In this document: positions 33,823 to 45,808 of the stretch, in pieces
Numbering within the stretch: position 1 is the first letter of the stretch
Layout of the letters: each line of letters opens with the position of its first letter
DNA from: Sipunculus nudus
Lineage: Eukaryota > Annelida > Sipuncula > Golfingiida > Sipunculidae
Assembly (NCBI GenBank): GCA_026874595.1
Contig: CM049307.1
Span: 29,176,362-29,240,361 of the forward strand
DNA: 64,000 nt
Reading direction: 5' to 3'
Position numbers and translations under genes: made by a program
Notes under the pieces: generated by a model
The model's input: only the letters and a program-made list of their open reading frames with translations
What the model was told of the DNA's origin: nothing
The model's database searches: none

Positions 33823-33917
33823 CTGACAGGTCAGCAGAAACATCTGGCAGGTTTGAAACTATGAGGAAGTACCGCAGGTTCCATACACTCAAGAAAAAAC
33901 TCACTGCACATTCATAA
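33823..33917 (+). CDS. Candidate alternative last exon of Dok-7 (weak)
   Basis: A strong acceptor (ATTTTTTTCATGTCTTATATAG) is followed by a frame that fits the phase-1 end of exon 5 and stays open for 30 codons to a TAA at 33915. It reads DRSAETSGRFETMRKYRRFH, then TLKKKLTAHS, a strongly basic tail. Splicing exon 5 to this segment would give a short protein of PH and PTB domains with a basic end. No AATAAA was noticed close downstream. The fit of phase could be chance (one in three), so this is only a candidate. Confidence 0.25.
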
Positions 33918-34086
33918 GATGGGTGCCTCTCACTGGTTCATTGTGTATGTCACTCACAGAACAGGACAATACTGTGGTGTCTCAAATGTAGAAAGTGTAC
34001 AGGTTGGACTTGTTGATAGCACTTAACATACCATGTATGTCAGAGAGCGAGATCTGGGTCTTGTACTTTTTTATTTGACTGTACAG

Positions 34087-34135
34087 CCTGTGGTGAAAGT
34101 GAAGCAGGTTTTCCAGTGGCTTTCCGCTCATCATG
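34087..34135 (+). CDS. Candidate 49-nt micro-exon (weak)
   Basis: Flanked by a good acceptor (TTTTTTATTTGACTGTACAG) and a consensus donor (GTGAGT at 34136). Two phases are open: phase 0 reads PVVKVKQVFQWLSAHH and phase 1 reads CGESEAGFPVAFRSS. No homology recognised. Confidence 0.18.
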
Positions 34136-35013
34136 GTGAGTGCATCCTGTACACATGTTTTGGGTTAGGTGGTGTCCCTGCTGCCGTTGTCCTAGAGATC
34201 AGTGCTGGGCAACTGAGCTCTTGACTGTAAGGCCACGATAAGGCTGTATATGCAGTAAAAACTATGCTGGCATGCTGTAACATAAACATAGAGGGTGGGC
34301 AACAGCTGATGAGGTGCTGATGGGGAAACTGACAGGAAATGACTAGCAAATGTGTCAGTGAGCAGTTGGCCAGTTCAGGTCAGACAGACCCAGACCTTAA
34401 TGTAATAGAGCCTGTCATTTGTGTGTGTCTGTGTATGTCATTGTGAGCCCATGTGTGTCTGACTTTACATACCGGTATTTATTTCTTTACTTTCAATCAG
34501 GTGGCTTATTCAGTATACACCAACATTCTGCCACTGACAAACTGAATGACTCATGACTTTAACACATGTGATCTGACATACCTTTATCCCAGATTTGGTC
34601 CCCTCTATTCAGTTGTGTGTCAGTAGTCTTTTTATAATGCTCATATTACAGATGATTTCCCACATCCCCAGCTAAAGGACAAGTGTGTTTCCTGGGAGGG
34701 TGAACCATTAACACTAGAACCCAGATGGATTATGGTACTATAACCCACTAAAGGGGTATGTAACAGATTATTAACTTGATGTAATACTAACTTGATTTAT
34801 TACCAATTATCCATGTCTTTATGCTTAACATGTTCTTCAAATATATGTTTATACCTGAAATTTATTACAGTAAAATCTGATCTGGTTGAACTTGCCTAAT
34901 GTAATTTCCATACTTTCGTCGAAGTGGTAAGCTAAGTATAAACTTTGCAACGTTTAGTTATATTATTACCAAGTCACACCTGCTGGTTTAGAACTGCAGA
35001 TGTATCAGAATTT

Positions 35014-35666
35014 TAGCTCTCTGAGCTATAGTGATCCCCTTTTGCCCTTACCATCCAGCCATCAGGGCACAAATGATAACCATTAGTCCTAGAAACTTCT
35101 AATGTTACATTAAGAAAGGTCTTGGGCAATCTCCATGAATACCTGAAATCAGGTTATGGTGACCTATATTCTGTGAGCTATGGGCCAAAAACACTTTATT
35201 TTCAGCATCCAGGCAGTCAGGGCAAAAAAAAGTCAGATAGGAACAAATTTTACAGTTGGACCTAGAAACTTCTTGCTTCAGTGAGGTCAATGTAAAGTCT
35301 CCATGGTCATTGGAAATAGGTCACTGTTACCAGTATTCTTCAAAATATATGTGAAAGAATAGAACATGATTTTAGAACCTTATAAGTCAGACAGGCAAAA
35401 GACATTGGACAGTTTTATCTAGAACTAAGTATACACAGAGTTCCTGGTAATATCTTTGTTGAACCCGAAATAAGGTCACTGTAAGTGTAACCTATTTTCT
35501 GGGGATTATGGGCAAAAACATGATTTTAGCACTCTGGAAGTCATTTTACCTACTGTTCAAGGTTCCTAAAATTTATATTTTACATTAGATCATAACATCA
35601 ATAATAAATGCAGGAATAGGCTTCATGTTAGGTTTTCTTGTTTGTCCTGGCCCATGGGCCACTTTG
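35014..35666 (+). mobile_element. Degenerate element related to families C and G
   Basis: Starts TTTTAGCTCTCTGAGCTATAGTGATCC, continues with CATCAGGGCACAAATGATAACC and repeats of CTTCT..TCACTG..ACCTATATTCT, and ends CCTGGCCCATGGGCCACTTTG before TT. These match the conserved parts of the 45.8-48.2 kb and 49.9-50.5 kb elements. It is more diverged, so older. Confidence 0.6.
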
Positions 35667-36342
35667 TTCTACTACTAAGACAAGGTAAAATTTTACTGTA
35701 ATAATTGTGCATTATGTGCCAATCTTATGTCCCCATCTGATCCTAAATTTTTTACAGTTTATGATCAGTTTTGTAAGTCTTTAATTATCTAATATCTGTT
35801 AAAGGGTACTAGGTTAGAAATGATGATCAGAAGTTATGTCCCGTGAGATGCTGATGTGATCATCCTGGGGACTTTACCAACCTTCACCACATAAACCCTC
35901 AGCTTTATGAACTCCCCTGACATATTGACCATAAAATGTTAGTGTGCTGTGACCTTGCTGTGACCCCAGTTTTACTATCGTCCCCAGCACTGCTCAGGCT
36001 GTTTGTGTTATCCATGCCTGGAACTGGGAAATGCTGGTATGGGCAACTGTCTCTGAACTTGCTAGATTAATATGTAAACAGTCAGCCTGTAGCTTATATA
36101 TACTGTGCAGGAAGAGGCTGTATGTTGTATGTTTCCCCTTAATTTGCTTGGTTAATATGTAAACCATCAAACTGCAGCTTGTATACTGCACAGGACATTC
36201 TTTATCTTGTGTGTGATGTCTCTAAATTTGCTTGGCTAAAATATATATACCATGTGTCTCTAACTTGTATACTATGCAGGACATACTTATGTTGTATGTG
36301 TTACTCTATCTCCATTCACCACTGCCTGCAACATCAATTTTT
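35667..36342. other. Unassigned, with a short degenerate tandem tract
   Basis: Between about 36060 and 36300 the phrase CTTGTATACTGCACAGGACAT and relatives recur three times at 60-90 bp spacing. No exon was recognised. The stretch ends in the TTTTT target of the next element. Confidence 0.5.
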
Positions 36343-39300
36343 AGCTCAGCTGACTATAAGTCGTCTGAGCTATAGTCATGGTCCATTGTCCGTCCGTCTG
36401 TAAGACTAGCATGTTTCAAAACCATTGGACCTACGAATCTGAAATTTGGCATACAGTTAGATGTCCCCAAAATCTCCTACCATGCCAAAAATTGGGTCAA
36501 TAGGACTTCGTTCCTTCGAGATATTAAGGAAAAACCTCAATTTTTTATTAGAAATCTATTTTCACACTTCAGGACTGCCTAATATCAAAACCACTCATCT
36601 GGTTTTCTTCATATTTACCATAAATTTTCCTCTATATAGTTCCTATGTACATGCCAGATATTAAGTCAGTATTATATAATTCAAAAAAAGTTATGGGCCA
36701 AAACATAATGGACTTTGTAAAAAAATCAGGAAGATATTTGGTCACTTAAGACCAAAAGTGTTAAAGTTAGGGACTTTTTTCCAGTCATACAACTTTAATT
36801 CATCAAAATTTAATTGTATACCAAAAATTAGATCAAAATCTGTTAAATTTTTTTAAATATTGGCAAAAATATAAAATTGGTACCTTAAATTTTGCCCAAC
36901 TTTGGCCACGGCACGTTTTTTTCCTGTAAGTACTGTGGATTTAATTTTCACAGCATGTATACATAAGGATTTAATCTGTTAAAATCTGAAATTTGAAAAT
37001 AAAAGCTGCAAAATTAGGCTAGTTATTGAATTTTTTTGGAGGCTCTTGTTGTATTCCCTTACATTGTCAAGCAGTCCACTTTGATGACTGTAGGTCATTC
37101 AGTGCACATCTCTATGCTCCCCAGGCTGTTGGTATAATTTTAGATGTCCCCAAAATATCCTACCATACCGAAAATTGGATCATTAGGACTTCCTTCCTTC
37201 GAGATATTAAGGAAAAAAACTCTGTTTTCCATAAAAAAGCCATTGTTACACTTCAAGGCTGCCTAATATCAAAACCACTGATCTGTTTTTGATCGTATTT
37301 AGTATTCACATTCTTTCATACATTTTCTATGAACATACCAAAAATTAGGTCAGTATTGGGTATTATTTTGAAGTTATGGGCCAAAACATAATGCAATTTT
37401 TTTTAAAATTAGGAAATATATTTACTCACCTAACATGAGAATTGCTGAACCTAGAGACTTTTTTTCAGGAATATAACTTTATTTAATCAAGATTCAATTG
37501 TTTACCCAAAATTAGATCTGAATTTTGCAAATTTTTCAAGTTATTAGCATAAATAAAAAACCAATACCTTAAATTTTGTCCAACTTTGGCACTGTTGATT
37601 TAATTTTCACAGCATATATACATAATCTTTTAAATCAGGATTTAATCTTTTAAAATCTGATATTTCAAAGAAATTGATTGGAAAGAATAGCTTTTATTCA
37701 TGTTTTCATACACCATGTCAAGTGTTGTTTACATCTAGCCCACCTAGTAGTACAGCCTTCACTTGCATTATGTAACCCACCCCAGGCAGCTTGCCTTGGG
37801 TCAGCTTGGCCACTACCAGCAGGCTTCCCCTCTGCCCTGCACCCCCCCCCCCCCCCCCAGATGGTGCATAAACTAGGTGAATGTTATTATTTTCTGTATT
37901 TGATTCATTCTTATTCTAGGCTATGCTACATTTTAGATTTTGTATTGTACCACCAGGGTTACAATGATTAAAGTGTACATTTAATTGTGTCCACAAAGTG
38001 GTGTATTGCTATGAAAGTGTGGATGTTCATGAGATAAGTAATTCCTTACTTCAGAAGAGTAAAAACTTCACCAGGTGTGAAATTGACTATTAATTTCAGT
38101 AATAAATTAAAACTGGGATAGTAATTAGCACAATGATATTGTTTGTCCCTCATTCAACCAACAGTGTGTATACTTTATTTGAAAAGATGTTTTATTTTAT
38201 CAAATTTATTGAATCTTTTATTTTATTTTGGTGAATAAAATTAAGCATGTACTGAAAATTCCAATGTGCAAAATTTTTTAATAGTGATTCAAGGAATATT
38301 CTTGTAGATGCCATGTTGTGGCATTATTTTTTTAAAATTCAGTTTAAACATTAATGATTTAAAAATAATAAAATATATTTGTATGCATAATATGACCCAA
38401 TATGAGCTACACTCTGGATATATGATGATTGCAACTTTTGCAACAATTCTAATATTTTAACTTATAGTTTTCAGTTTTTTACTCTGTATATATAATGATT
38501 GCAACTTTTGCAACAATTCTAATATTTTAACTTATATTTTCAGGTTTTTTTATTAAAAATTTATAAAACCTGTAAGTAAACAAATGATTTAGATAAAAAC
38601 TTCTTAATGGAAAAAGTGGATATGCTTAAAAAAATAGGATTATATATAAACTTAAATGCATTATTCCCTTGAAAGTAAAATAAAGGTATTAGTCCATTCT
38701 GTCCACTTGCCTGTCCATCTGTAAATTTTCATATGCATCACAGTATCTCAAAACTTTTACTGTTTTTCTTCATGACAGTCTTGTCAGAGTATTAGTTTGC
38801 AATCATATATTTAGAACTTTACTATAACCAAGTAGGAGGGCCCCTTTCCTCTTAGCTTTTCATATTCTTATATAAATGAAAAACATTACAATAGAATATT
38901 TCTACATCCACCTTCATGCTGCCCTCACTTTTCCCTCCTCTGAACCCCATCCCAAAGTCAGCCTCAGTTAGCAAAAACAAGATGAATCAGATATATTCAT
39001 ACTTTAATATTTTGTATAACTATTCGTCCATAGGTACCTATGTACATGCCAGAAATTATGTCAATATTGTGTAATATGTAGACATAGTGGGCATCACAAT
39101 AATGTACCTTGTCAAGACTAAAGAGATATTGTGTCATACAGTCACAAATTCATAAATCACTTCATCAGCATAGTTAATCATAACATCATATCTGTCAAAT
39201 TGAAAGCTTGCAGACTACCATACACTTTAGATCCTTCAACATATAGCCTTATCATCATTCTACTACTGCTTATTACTGCTGTCATTGCATTCATATTTGC

Positions 39301-39546
39301 TCAAATATATCACAATTTTCAACCCCTCCCAAATAAATAAAAATAAACCACTATATTTGACTCTATTAATCCATCAGTCAGGTAATTTCATTTATCATTT
39401 ACTCATATATTACATTACATTCCTTTATAATAGCCCAACATGTCCATGATATTCATAAGCTTTATCGACTCGATATAGTATCACAGTGGAGAAACATTTA
39501 TAGTCCAATCACGATCAGCTGAGCGCCGTGACCCATGGGTCCCTTG
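36343..39546 (+). mobile_element. Family A element, copy 3 (3.2 kb)
   Basis: Same orientation and same order of features as the copy at 15316-18383: the 5' hairpin after TTTTT, a short CCGT tract, two copies of the TTAGATGTCCCCAAAATMTCC block, TTTATTCATGTTTTCATACAC, and an end TCAGCTGAGCGCCGTGACCCATGGGTCCCTTG. By eye only scattered substitutions separate the two. This copy has a local duplication around 38400-38545 and about 60 extra bases near 39080-39140. No protein. Confidence 0.85.
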
Positions 39547-40541
39547 TTGTTCACCATTTATTGTCCTTTAGAACTTGTAATTTTGAATATGTGAGATTTA
39601 GGTTTTTAAAATAATGAAATTGTAGAGAATAGAAAATGATATGAAACTTTATTGTCTAGCATTTGGTAAGAATGTTCTGTCAATTTTTCGTATAATTGAA
39701 GTGAATAAAATAAATACATAATAATATAAATCTGTACAATATGTACAGATATATCTTTTTCTATATATTAATTATGAAATTTGTCCGATAAGCATTGTTG
39801 AAATAACTTTCATTTGCTGTATGTGTATTGATTTAAGCTATTAAAGTCTGAAATTTGAAAGCAACTTATATATTCAGTTGTGTAATATTGCAGATGTAAT
39901 TTGATATAATAAAAGAAATTAAGAAATAATTGAAACTTCATATATTATCAGCTTTGTTTGTCTACTAGTCTGTCTGTCTTTTTTTAAATATTAAGTAATT
40001 GTGAATGAACTATTTTGTCATGTAATCATTGTTGAATGAAGTAAAAATCCTATGTATATACAGTGTAATAATACAGAGATGTTGTAACTCCCATCATTCC
40101 ATGCTCCCCTCCCACCACCACCAACACCAAGTCCTTGCATCTGTGGATATAAGTTTTTATTTCAATTGTATACATTTTATAAAATAAAAAAAATACATAT
40201 ATTTAATAATGTATATTATAAAAAATGGATCCAATTGAGCAAATGTGTAAACTACTGAAGTGTCAACAACTTCTCAAAAAGCCAACCAGTGATCATGGAA
40301 ATAATATACATCCTTTGTTCACAAACTGCTCACATGCTTCAGTTTTAACATTACAGAATGCATGGTTTGGTCACAAAGTATTATTTGCAACAATTTCTTA
40401 CTCATCAATACAAACCAGTCATGTCTACCAGCCATGGCTATATTACCATTTCCTCTTAGACTTTATCTCCATTTGATATCATTTTAGATTTTTACCTAAA
40501 AGGTCAACTTCAGCTGAGCACAGTGACTTATGGGTCCCTTG
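39547..40541 (+). mobile_element. Family B element, copy 2 (3' part)
   Basis: Aligns by eye with the 3' half of the 6.0-9.5 kb copy (AAATGTGTAAACTACTGAAG, GTTTAACATTACAG) and ends CAGCTGAGCACAGTGACTTATGGGTCCCTTG before T. It carries no family C insertion, so it represents the empty site for the nested copy at 7.5 kb. The left boundary is uncertain because family A copy 3 abuts it. Confidence 0.65.
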
Positions 40542-41987
40542 TTTTTATAGAACCTGAATATTCACTTTATTAGTTTAAGAACAGGTTTTGATATCATGAA
40601 TAGTCTTAGTCCTATAGATATAAAACCTGAAAGAAGACTTAAAACTACATATAATGCTGATTGTATGGTTACTTTTGTTCACATCCAGTAGACCATTTAC
40701 TTATCTGTAAAACAATGATCTATGTTCATAATCAGTGTAAACATGCCTGCTGATAGACAGTCCTAACCACAGTCCACACCAGGTGGTCAGCCTACACCCT
40801 TCATTCCTGGTACTTGCATGGGCTGATCATTTTTGTACATATTACTCTTTGGATAAGCATGAAACAGCTTAACAATATTTGATCACTGTTGTTAATTGGA
40901 GCCTGGTGCCTGTATTTGCTGAGCAGATGATGGTTTACTTCCCTGACACAAGCTGCTGACTGGTCATACTGCCATCCAGGTCACCTAATGTCCATCAAAC
41001 ATTTACTGGCATCATCAGTCCTGCAGGAACTAGTGTCAATTTTGTATCGGTCCTAAATAGATGTGCCTTACTGAGCTAATATTGCATGTCGTAGCGGGCA
41101 ACAAGACAGCTACTAGTAGGAATCAAAACCAAAGTTCCTCAAGTAAGATCAGAGTTTGTCCAAGGAATATAAAGACTCTTTATCCAAGTAGAAACTACAA
41201 TCCAGCTTTCATAAGCCAGGACCAGAGTGTGTCCTAGGACAAGTTAGACTTGGATTATTGTAGAAACTGCAATCCAGCTTGCATGAACCAGGACCAGACC
41301 TTATCCTAGGATAAACTCTGATTAGACGTTGTCCTTTTAGAATTGATGATCCTACTGGATCATGGTTTGTCCTGTGATGTGTATCAAGATGTTAGCTGGT
41401 GGGTTGTCAGTGTATTCCAAGTCACAATATGAATCTTAAGTTTAACAGAATGACACTTGTATGAGGTGTTTTGTATTGGAGAAGTAACATGTGATGTGAG
41501 CATTGGTAATTGCTGTTATATTCAGGATGTCTGTGAGAGAGAAGTCTGAAGGTTTCTGAATTAAGTGACAGGTGAAAATATATGTGGAAGCAAGAAAAGA
41601 GGTTGGTACACAGATGTGCAGTCTGAACAGCCAGCCATTCATTGCTGTGAAAGAGGCTGGTGTATTTGGGCTTACCAGGGTCTATGAACAGTTCATCTTT
41701 ATAGTTAATGGCCGATCTAGTTCACACTGTAGACACCAGATGGGTGACAGATGAAGGAAAAGTCACTTTAAAAAATACTGATCAGACAAGGTAAATATGG
41801 TATACCTTTTAATAGAGAAGATGCTTCTGTATCTAGCTAATATTTGAAGATATGGGCTTAGTAAATAAAAATTGATGTTCCACTCTTAGCTTTGCCAATA
41901 TCTGTCACAATACCACCAGACTCTGTCACCTTAACAACCAGACTCTCTGCAGGTAGATCCATGTCAGGAGATAATGTGGCCATCAGT
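40542..41987. other. Unassigned, with an imperfect duplication
   Basis: A phrase GTAGAAACTRCAATCCAGCTT with AACCAGGACCAGA occurs twice (about 41189 and 41260). No exon recognised. Confidence 0.45.
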
Positions 41988-42737
41988 GGGTCTGGTCAGT
42001 GGAATATGTGGGCACCAGTAGAGCCTGGTCAGTAGATGATGTGGGTGTCAGTAGGGCCTGGTCAGTATAGGATATGGGCATCCTTAAGGTCTTGTCAGTA
42101 GATAACATTTTCACCAGTGAGCTTGGTCAGTAGCTGATATAGGCAACAGTGGGTTCTGGTCAGTAGAGGTTATGGGCATCAATAGGGCCTGGTCAGTAGA
42201 TATGTGGGCATCAGTAAGGCCTGGTCAGTTGATGATGTGGGCATCAGTAGGGTCTGGTCAGTAGAGGATATGGGCATCAGTAGGGACTGGTCAGTAGATC
42301 ATGTGGGTGCCAGTTAGGTCTGGTCAGTAGATAATGTGTCCATTAGAGGACCTGGTCAGTATAGATATGGGCATTAGTAGGGTCTGGTCAGTATAGGATA
42401 TGAGCATCAGTAGGGTCTGGTCAGTAGATGACGTGGGTGCCAGTAAGGTCTGGTCAGTAGATGATGTGGGCTCCAGTAGAGTCTGGTCAGTTGATGATGT
42501 GGGCATCACTAGGGTCTGGCCAGTAGAGGATATGGGTATCAGTAGGGTCTGGTCACTAGATGATGTGGGTACCAGAAGAGTCTGGTCAGTTGAGGATATG
42601 GGTATCTGTAGGGTCTGGTCACTAGATGATCTGGTTGCCAGTTGGGCCTGGTCGATAGATGATGTGAGCATCAGTAGGCCTGGTCAGTGGATGTGTGCAC
42701 CAATAGGGCATGTTCAGTTGATAATGTGGACATCCAT
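41988..42737 (+). repeat. 33-bp minisatellite, about 23 units
   Basis: Units of the form CTGGTCAGTAGATGATGTGG plus GCATCAGTAGGGT repeat head to tail. Because 33 is a multiple of three, long open frames arise on both strands: on + they read VWSVDDVG every 11 residues, on - TSSTDQTLLMP. Variation between units is mostly substitutions, with a few indels in the left half. Confidence 0.93.
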
Positions 42738-43509
42738 AGAGCCTTTGGGTAAAAAAATGTTTTTTGGGGTGCATTGTTGTTGTTGTTGTAACTACATAAG
42801 AATTCTGATTTAATTATCCTTGGTCCCGAGTTGGAAATGTCTGATTTTGTAGAGCTTCATCGTGTCAGATCTTTGATAGTTTTTTATCCTCTCAAGAATG
42901 ATTAATCATCAACCAGTCACAGATAATATGGCTTCTCTGTGGGAACCAGTTCATAACGTTGACAAAACCTATCTTATAGAAACTGCTTGTGTGTATTGAA
43001 TGATCTGTTTATCAGTGCCAGAATGTGTAGTCCCTGATGCTGTAATAATAGCTGTTACATGGACCATTGGTTCTACTGTATGGGAAAAAGTCAAGGTTAT
43101 AGGTGCATCACGATATCATCTATATGATCTGAACAAACAAGATGTCTAATGTCAGTGGAGAGGTGATAGGGCTGTAATTAAGGCAGCCCAGATTGTTGTA
43201 GTCTGTTGTTAACCATACATAGTGTGGTTTTTCATTAGATCACATAGTTTTGTATGCATGGGAAAGTGTGGACCAAAACATAAAGCCTTACAAACATTCC
43301 AGTCGTTAACAATAGGCCTATAGGTAAGTCTACCATAAACATGCCCTACAAACAATCTTAAAAGCAAGTCAAAGCCCGGAGCAGCAAATACTGGTATCGG
43401 GGTAAGTATATAGGAGTACTTACAAACATTATGTTGTTTAGTGTACACACTGTATGTCTTAAACCTGTCTTATAAATATTCTGAACAGCAAGTTAAGAGG
43501 GCATTTTTT
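42738..43509. other. Unassigned
   Basis: No element or exon recognised, apart from phrases near 43290-43490 (CTTACAAACATT) that resemble the tandem tract at 51.3-51.6 kb. Confidence 0.4.
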
Positions 43510-44718
43510 ATGCCCCCGCCACAAAGTTATCAGTGAGTCAGGGCATATAGTTTTACCCATGTCCATCCTTCCGTCATTCCGAAATCAAACAGTTGTACAG
43601 ATTTTTTTTCGCAATGCCTGCAGATATTGGCCTGATTTTTGGTGTGTAGGCAGATAATGACCAGTTACAGATCGAGGTTTCCGTTTCATCCTGGTTGACC
43701 TACTTTTGACCATATGACGGCTCCTGAACATAGAAAATTTCATGAAAAATATAAATTTTCATGACAAATGCACATGTACAGCCTTTTTTTAGCAATGCTT
43801 GTAGATATTGGCCTAATTTTTGTTGTGTGGGTGCATTATGACGACTTACAGATCAAGTTTTGGTGTGTTGGCAGATAATGACCAGTTACAGATCGAGTTC
43901 CTGTTTCCTCCCGGTTGACCTACTTATGACTGTATGACGGCTCCTGAACATAGAAAATTTCATGAAAGTAGAAATTTTCAAGACTAATGCACATGTACAG
44001 CCTTTTTTTTTTGCAATGCCTGCAGATATTAGCCTGATTTTTGGTGTGTGGGCAGATTATAACCAGTTATAGATCGAGTTTGCATTTCATCCCGGTTGAC
44101 CTTCTTTTGACCGTATGATGGTTCCTGAACTTAGAAAATTTCATGAAAAAATCGAAATTTTCATGATAATTGCACATGTACAGACTTTTTTCGCAATGCC
44201 TGCAGATATAAGCCTGATTTTAGTGTGAGGTTTGATCACGACCAGTTACAGATAGAGTTTGTGTTTTGTCCCACATGAAGCCCAAAGAACAGAAAATTTC
44301 ATGCAAATAGAAATTTTCATGATAAATTCACATGTACAGACTTTTTTCGCAGTGCTTGCAAATATTGACCCAATTTATTGTACCACGCCAGATCATGACC
44401 AGTTGCAGATCAAGTTTGCTTTCGTCGTGGTTCACTTACTTTTGACCGTATGACAGCTCTTGAACATAGAAATTTCATAAAAATTGAAATTTTCATGATA
44501 GATGCACATGTACATACTGTTTTTTTTTGCAATGACTGTGGATATTGGCCTGATTTTTGGAATCGTAGAACTGACTGACCGAAACGGAATTCCCAATTTT
44601 GAAAATATACGTTTTAATGTATTTTTTGTCAAAAATATCTTGGCAATTCACTTGAAACATGTATGCAGTGATATAATTGTCGAGCCGCTGAGAGCGTGCG
44701 AGGCTCACCCAAGTACTT
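43510..44718 (+). mobile_element. Element with ATGCCCCCGCC start and tandem 160-220 bp units
   Basis: Begins after six T with ATGCCCCCGCCACAAAG and AGGGCATATAG, which can pair (ATGCCC/GGGCAT). Inside, ACATGTACAG recurs at about 43772, 43991, 44174, 44330 and 44506 with the same neighbours (GCAATGCCTGCAGATATTGG, GACCAGTTACAGATCGAG). I recall similar 'ATGCCCCC' repeats from other molluscs, but cannot assign a superfamily. The right boundary is uncertain. Confidence 0.6.
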
Positions 44719-44830
44719 AAGGTCCCAGAGCCCTGAGTTTATTTGTATTATACAGCGCTCGCGCAAGGGATGCTGGGAACTTGCCTACTAAATGCCATCT
44801 GGTAGCACACAATATGCAATATTCAACAAG

Positions 44831-45808
44831 GATGCCGTCATCTGTTAACAGGGCACAAATCTTAATTACTGGACTTAGAATCTTCTGTCTTGACATGCAG
44901 GGAGGTCCATGAAGAGTCTTCTTGGAAACCTAGAATTAGGTCTCTGTTACCCATATTCTTCAAGCTATGAGACTTCGAAGTACCCCGCAGAATAATGAAA
45001 AATTTGATACAAAAGCTCAAATATCTGAACAATTAATGCATTGATCACCATGATTCTTTGCATGCATATTGATCATGGAGTGTTTCATTAGTTTCTACAG
45101 ACTGGTGACGCCACCTGTATTTTTTCGATTTTTTAAAAAGTTTTTTCTCTATTTTGAGACCTCAAAAGATGCCGTCATCTGTTAACAGGGCACAAATCGT
45201 AACCACTGGTCCTGGAATCTTCTCACTTTACATCCAGAGAGGTCCATGAAAAGTCTTCTTGGAAACCTGGAATTAGGTCTCTGTTACCCATATTCTCCAA
45301 GCTATGGGGCTCAGAAGTACCCCGCAGAATAATGAAAAATTTGATACATAAGCTAAAATATCGGATCAACTAATGCATTGATCACCATGATTCTTTGCAT
45401 GCATATTGATCATGGAGTGTTTCATCAATTTCTACAGACTGGTGACGCCACCTGTATTTTTTCGATTTTTAAAAAAGTTTTATCTCTATTTTTGAGACCT
45501 CAAAAGATGCCGTCATCTGTTAACATGGCACAAATCGTAACAACTGGACCTGGAATCTTCTCACTTTACATTCAGAGAGGTCCATGAAAAGTCTTCTTGA
45601 AAACCTTGAATTAGGTCTCTGTTACCCATATTCTTCAAGCTATGGGGCTCCTAAGTACCCCCCAGAATAAAGAAAATTTGATATAAAAGCTCAAATATCT
45701 GAACAACTAGTGCATTGATCACCATGATTCTTTGCATGGATATTGATCATGGAGTGTTTCATCAGTTTCTGCAGAATGGTGGAGCCACCTGTATTTTTTC
45801 GATTTTTT
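44831..45808 (+). repeat. Tandem array, three ~338-bp units
   Basis: GATGCCGTCATCTGTTAACA starts at 44831, 45168 and 45506. Each unit contains CTGGTGACGCCACCTGTATT or a variant and TTTTTCGATTTTT. The unit matches the first part of the family C element at 7.5 kb. It runs directly into the next element at 45809. Confidence 0.92.

Larger units (their letters stand above)
31533..35013. other. Unassigned AT-rich region
   Basis: No established gene. Two exon-like segments in this stretch (33823 and 34087) are listed separately. A 98-codon open frame at 33246-33542 runs through a purine-rich GAGAGAAAGAGAGAG tract and is probably fortuitous. Confidence 0.4.

Noticed and set aside
41988..42813. Open frames of 115-137 codons on both strands
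   Set aside because: They arise because the minisatellite unit is 33 bp, a multiple of three. There is no start, splice or homology support.
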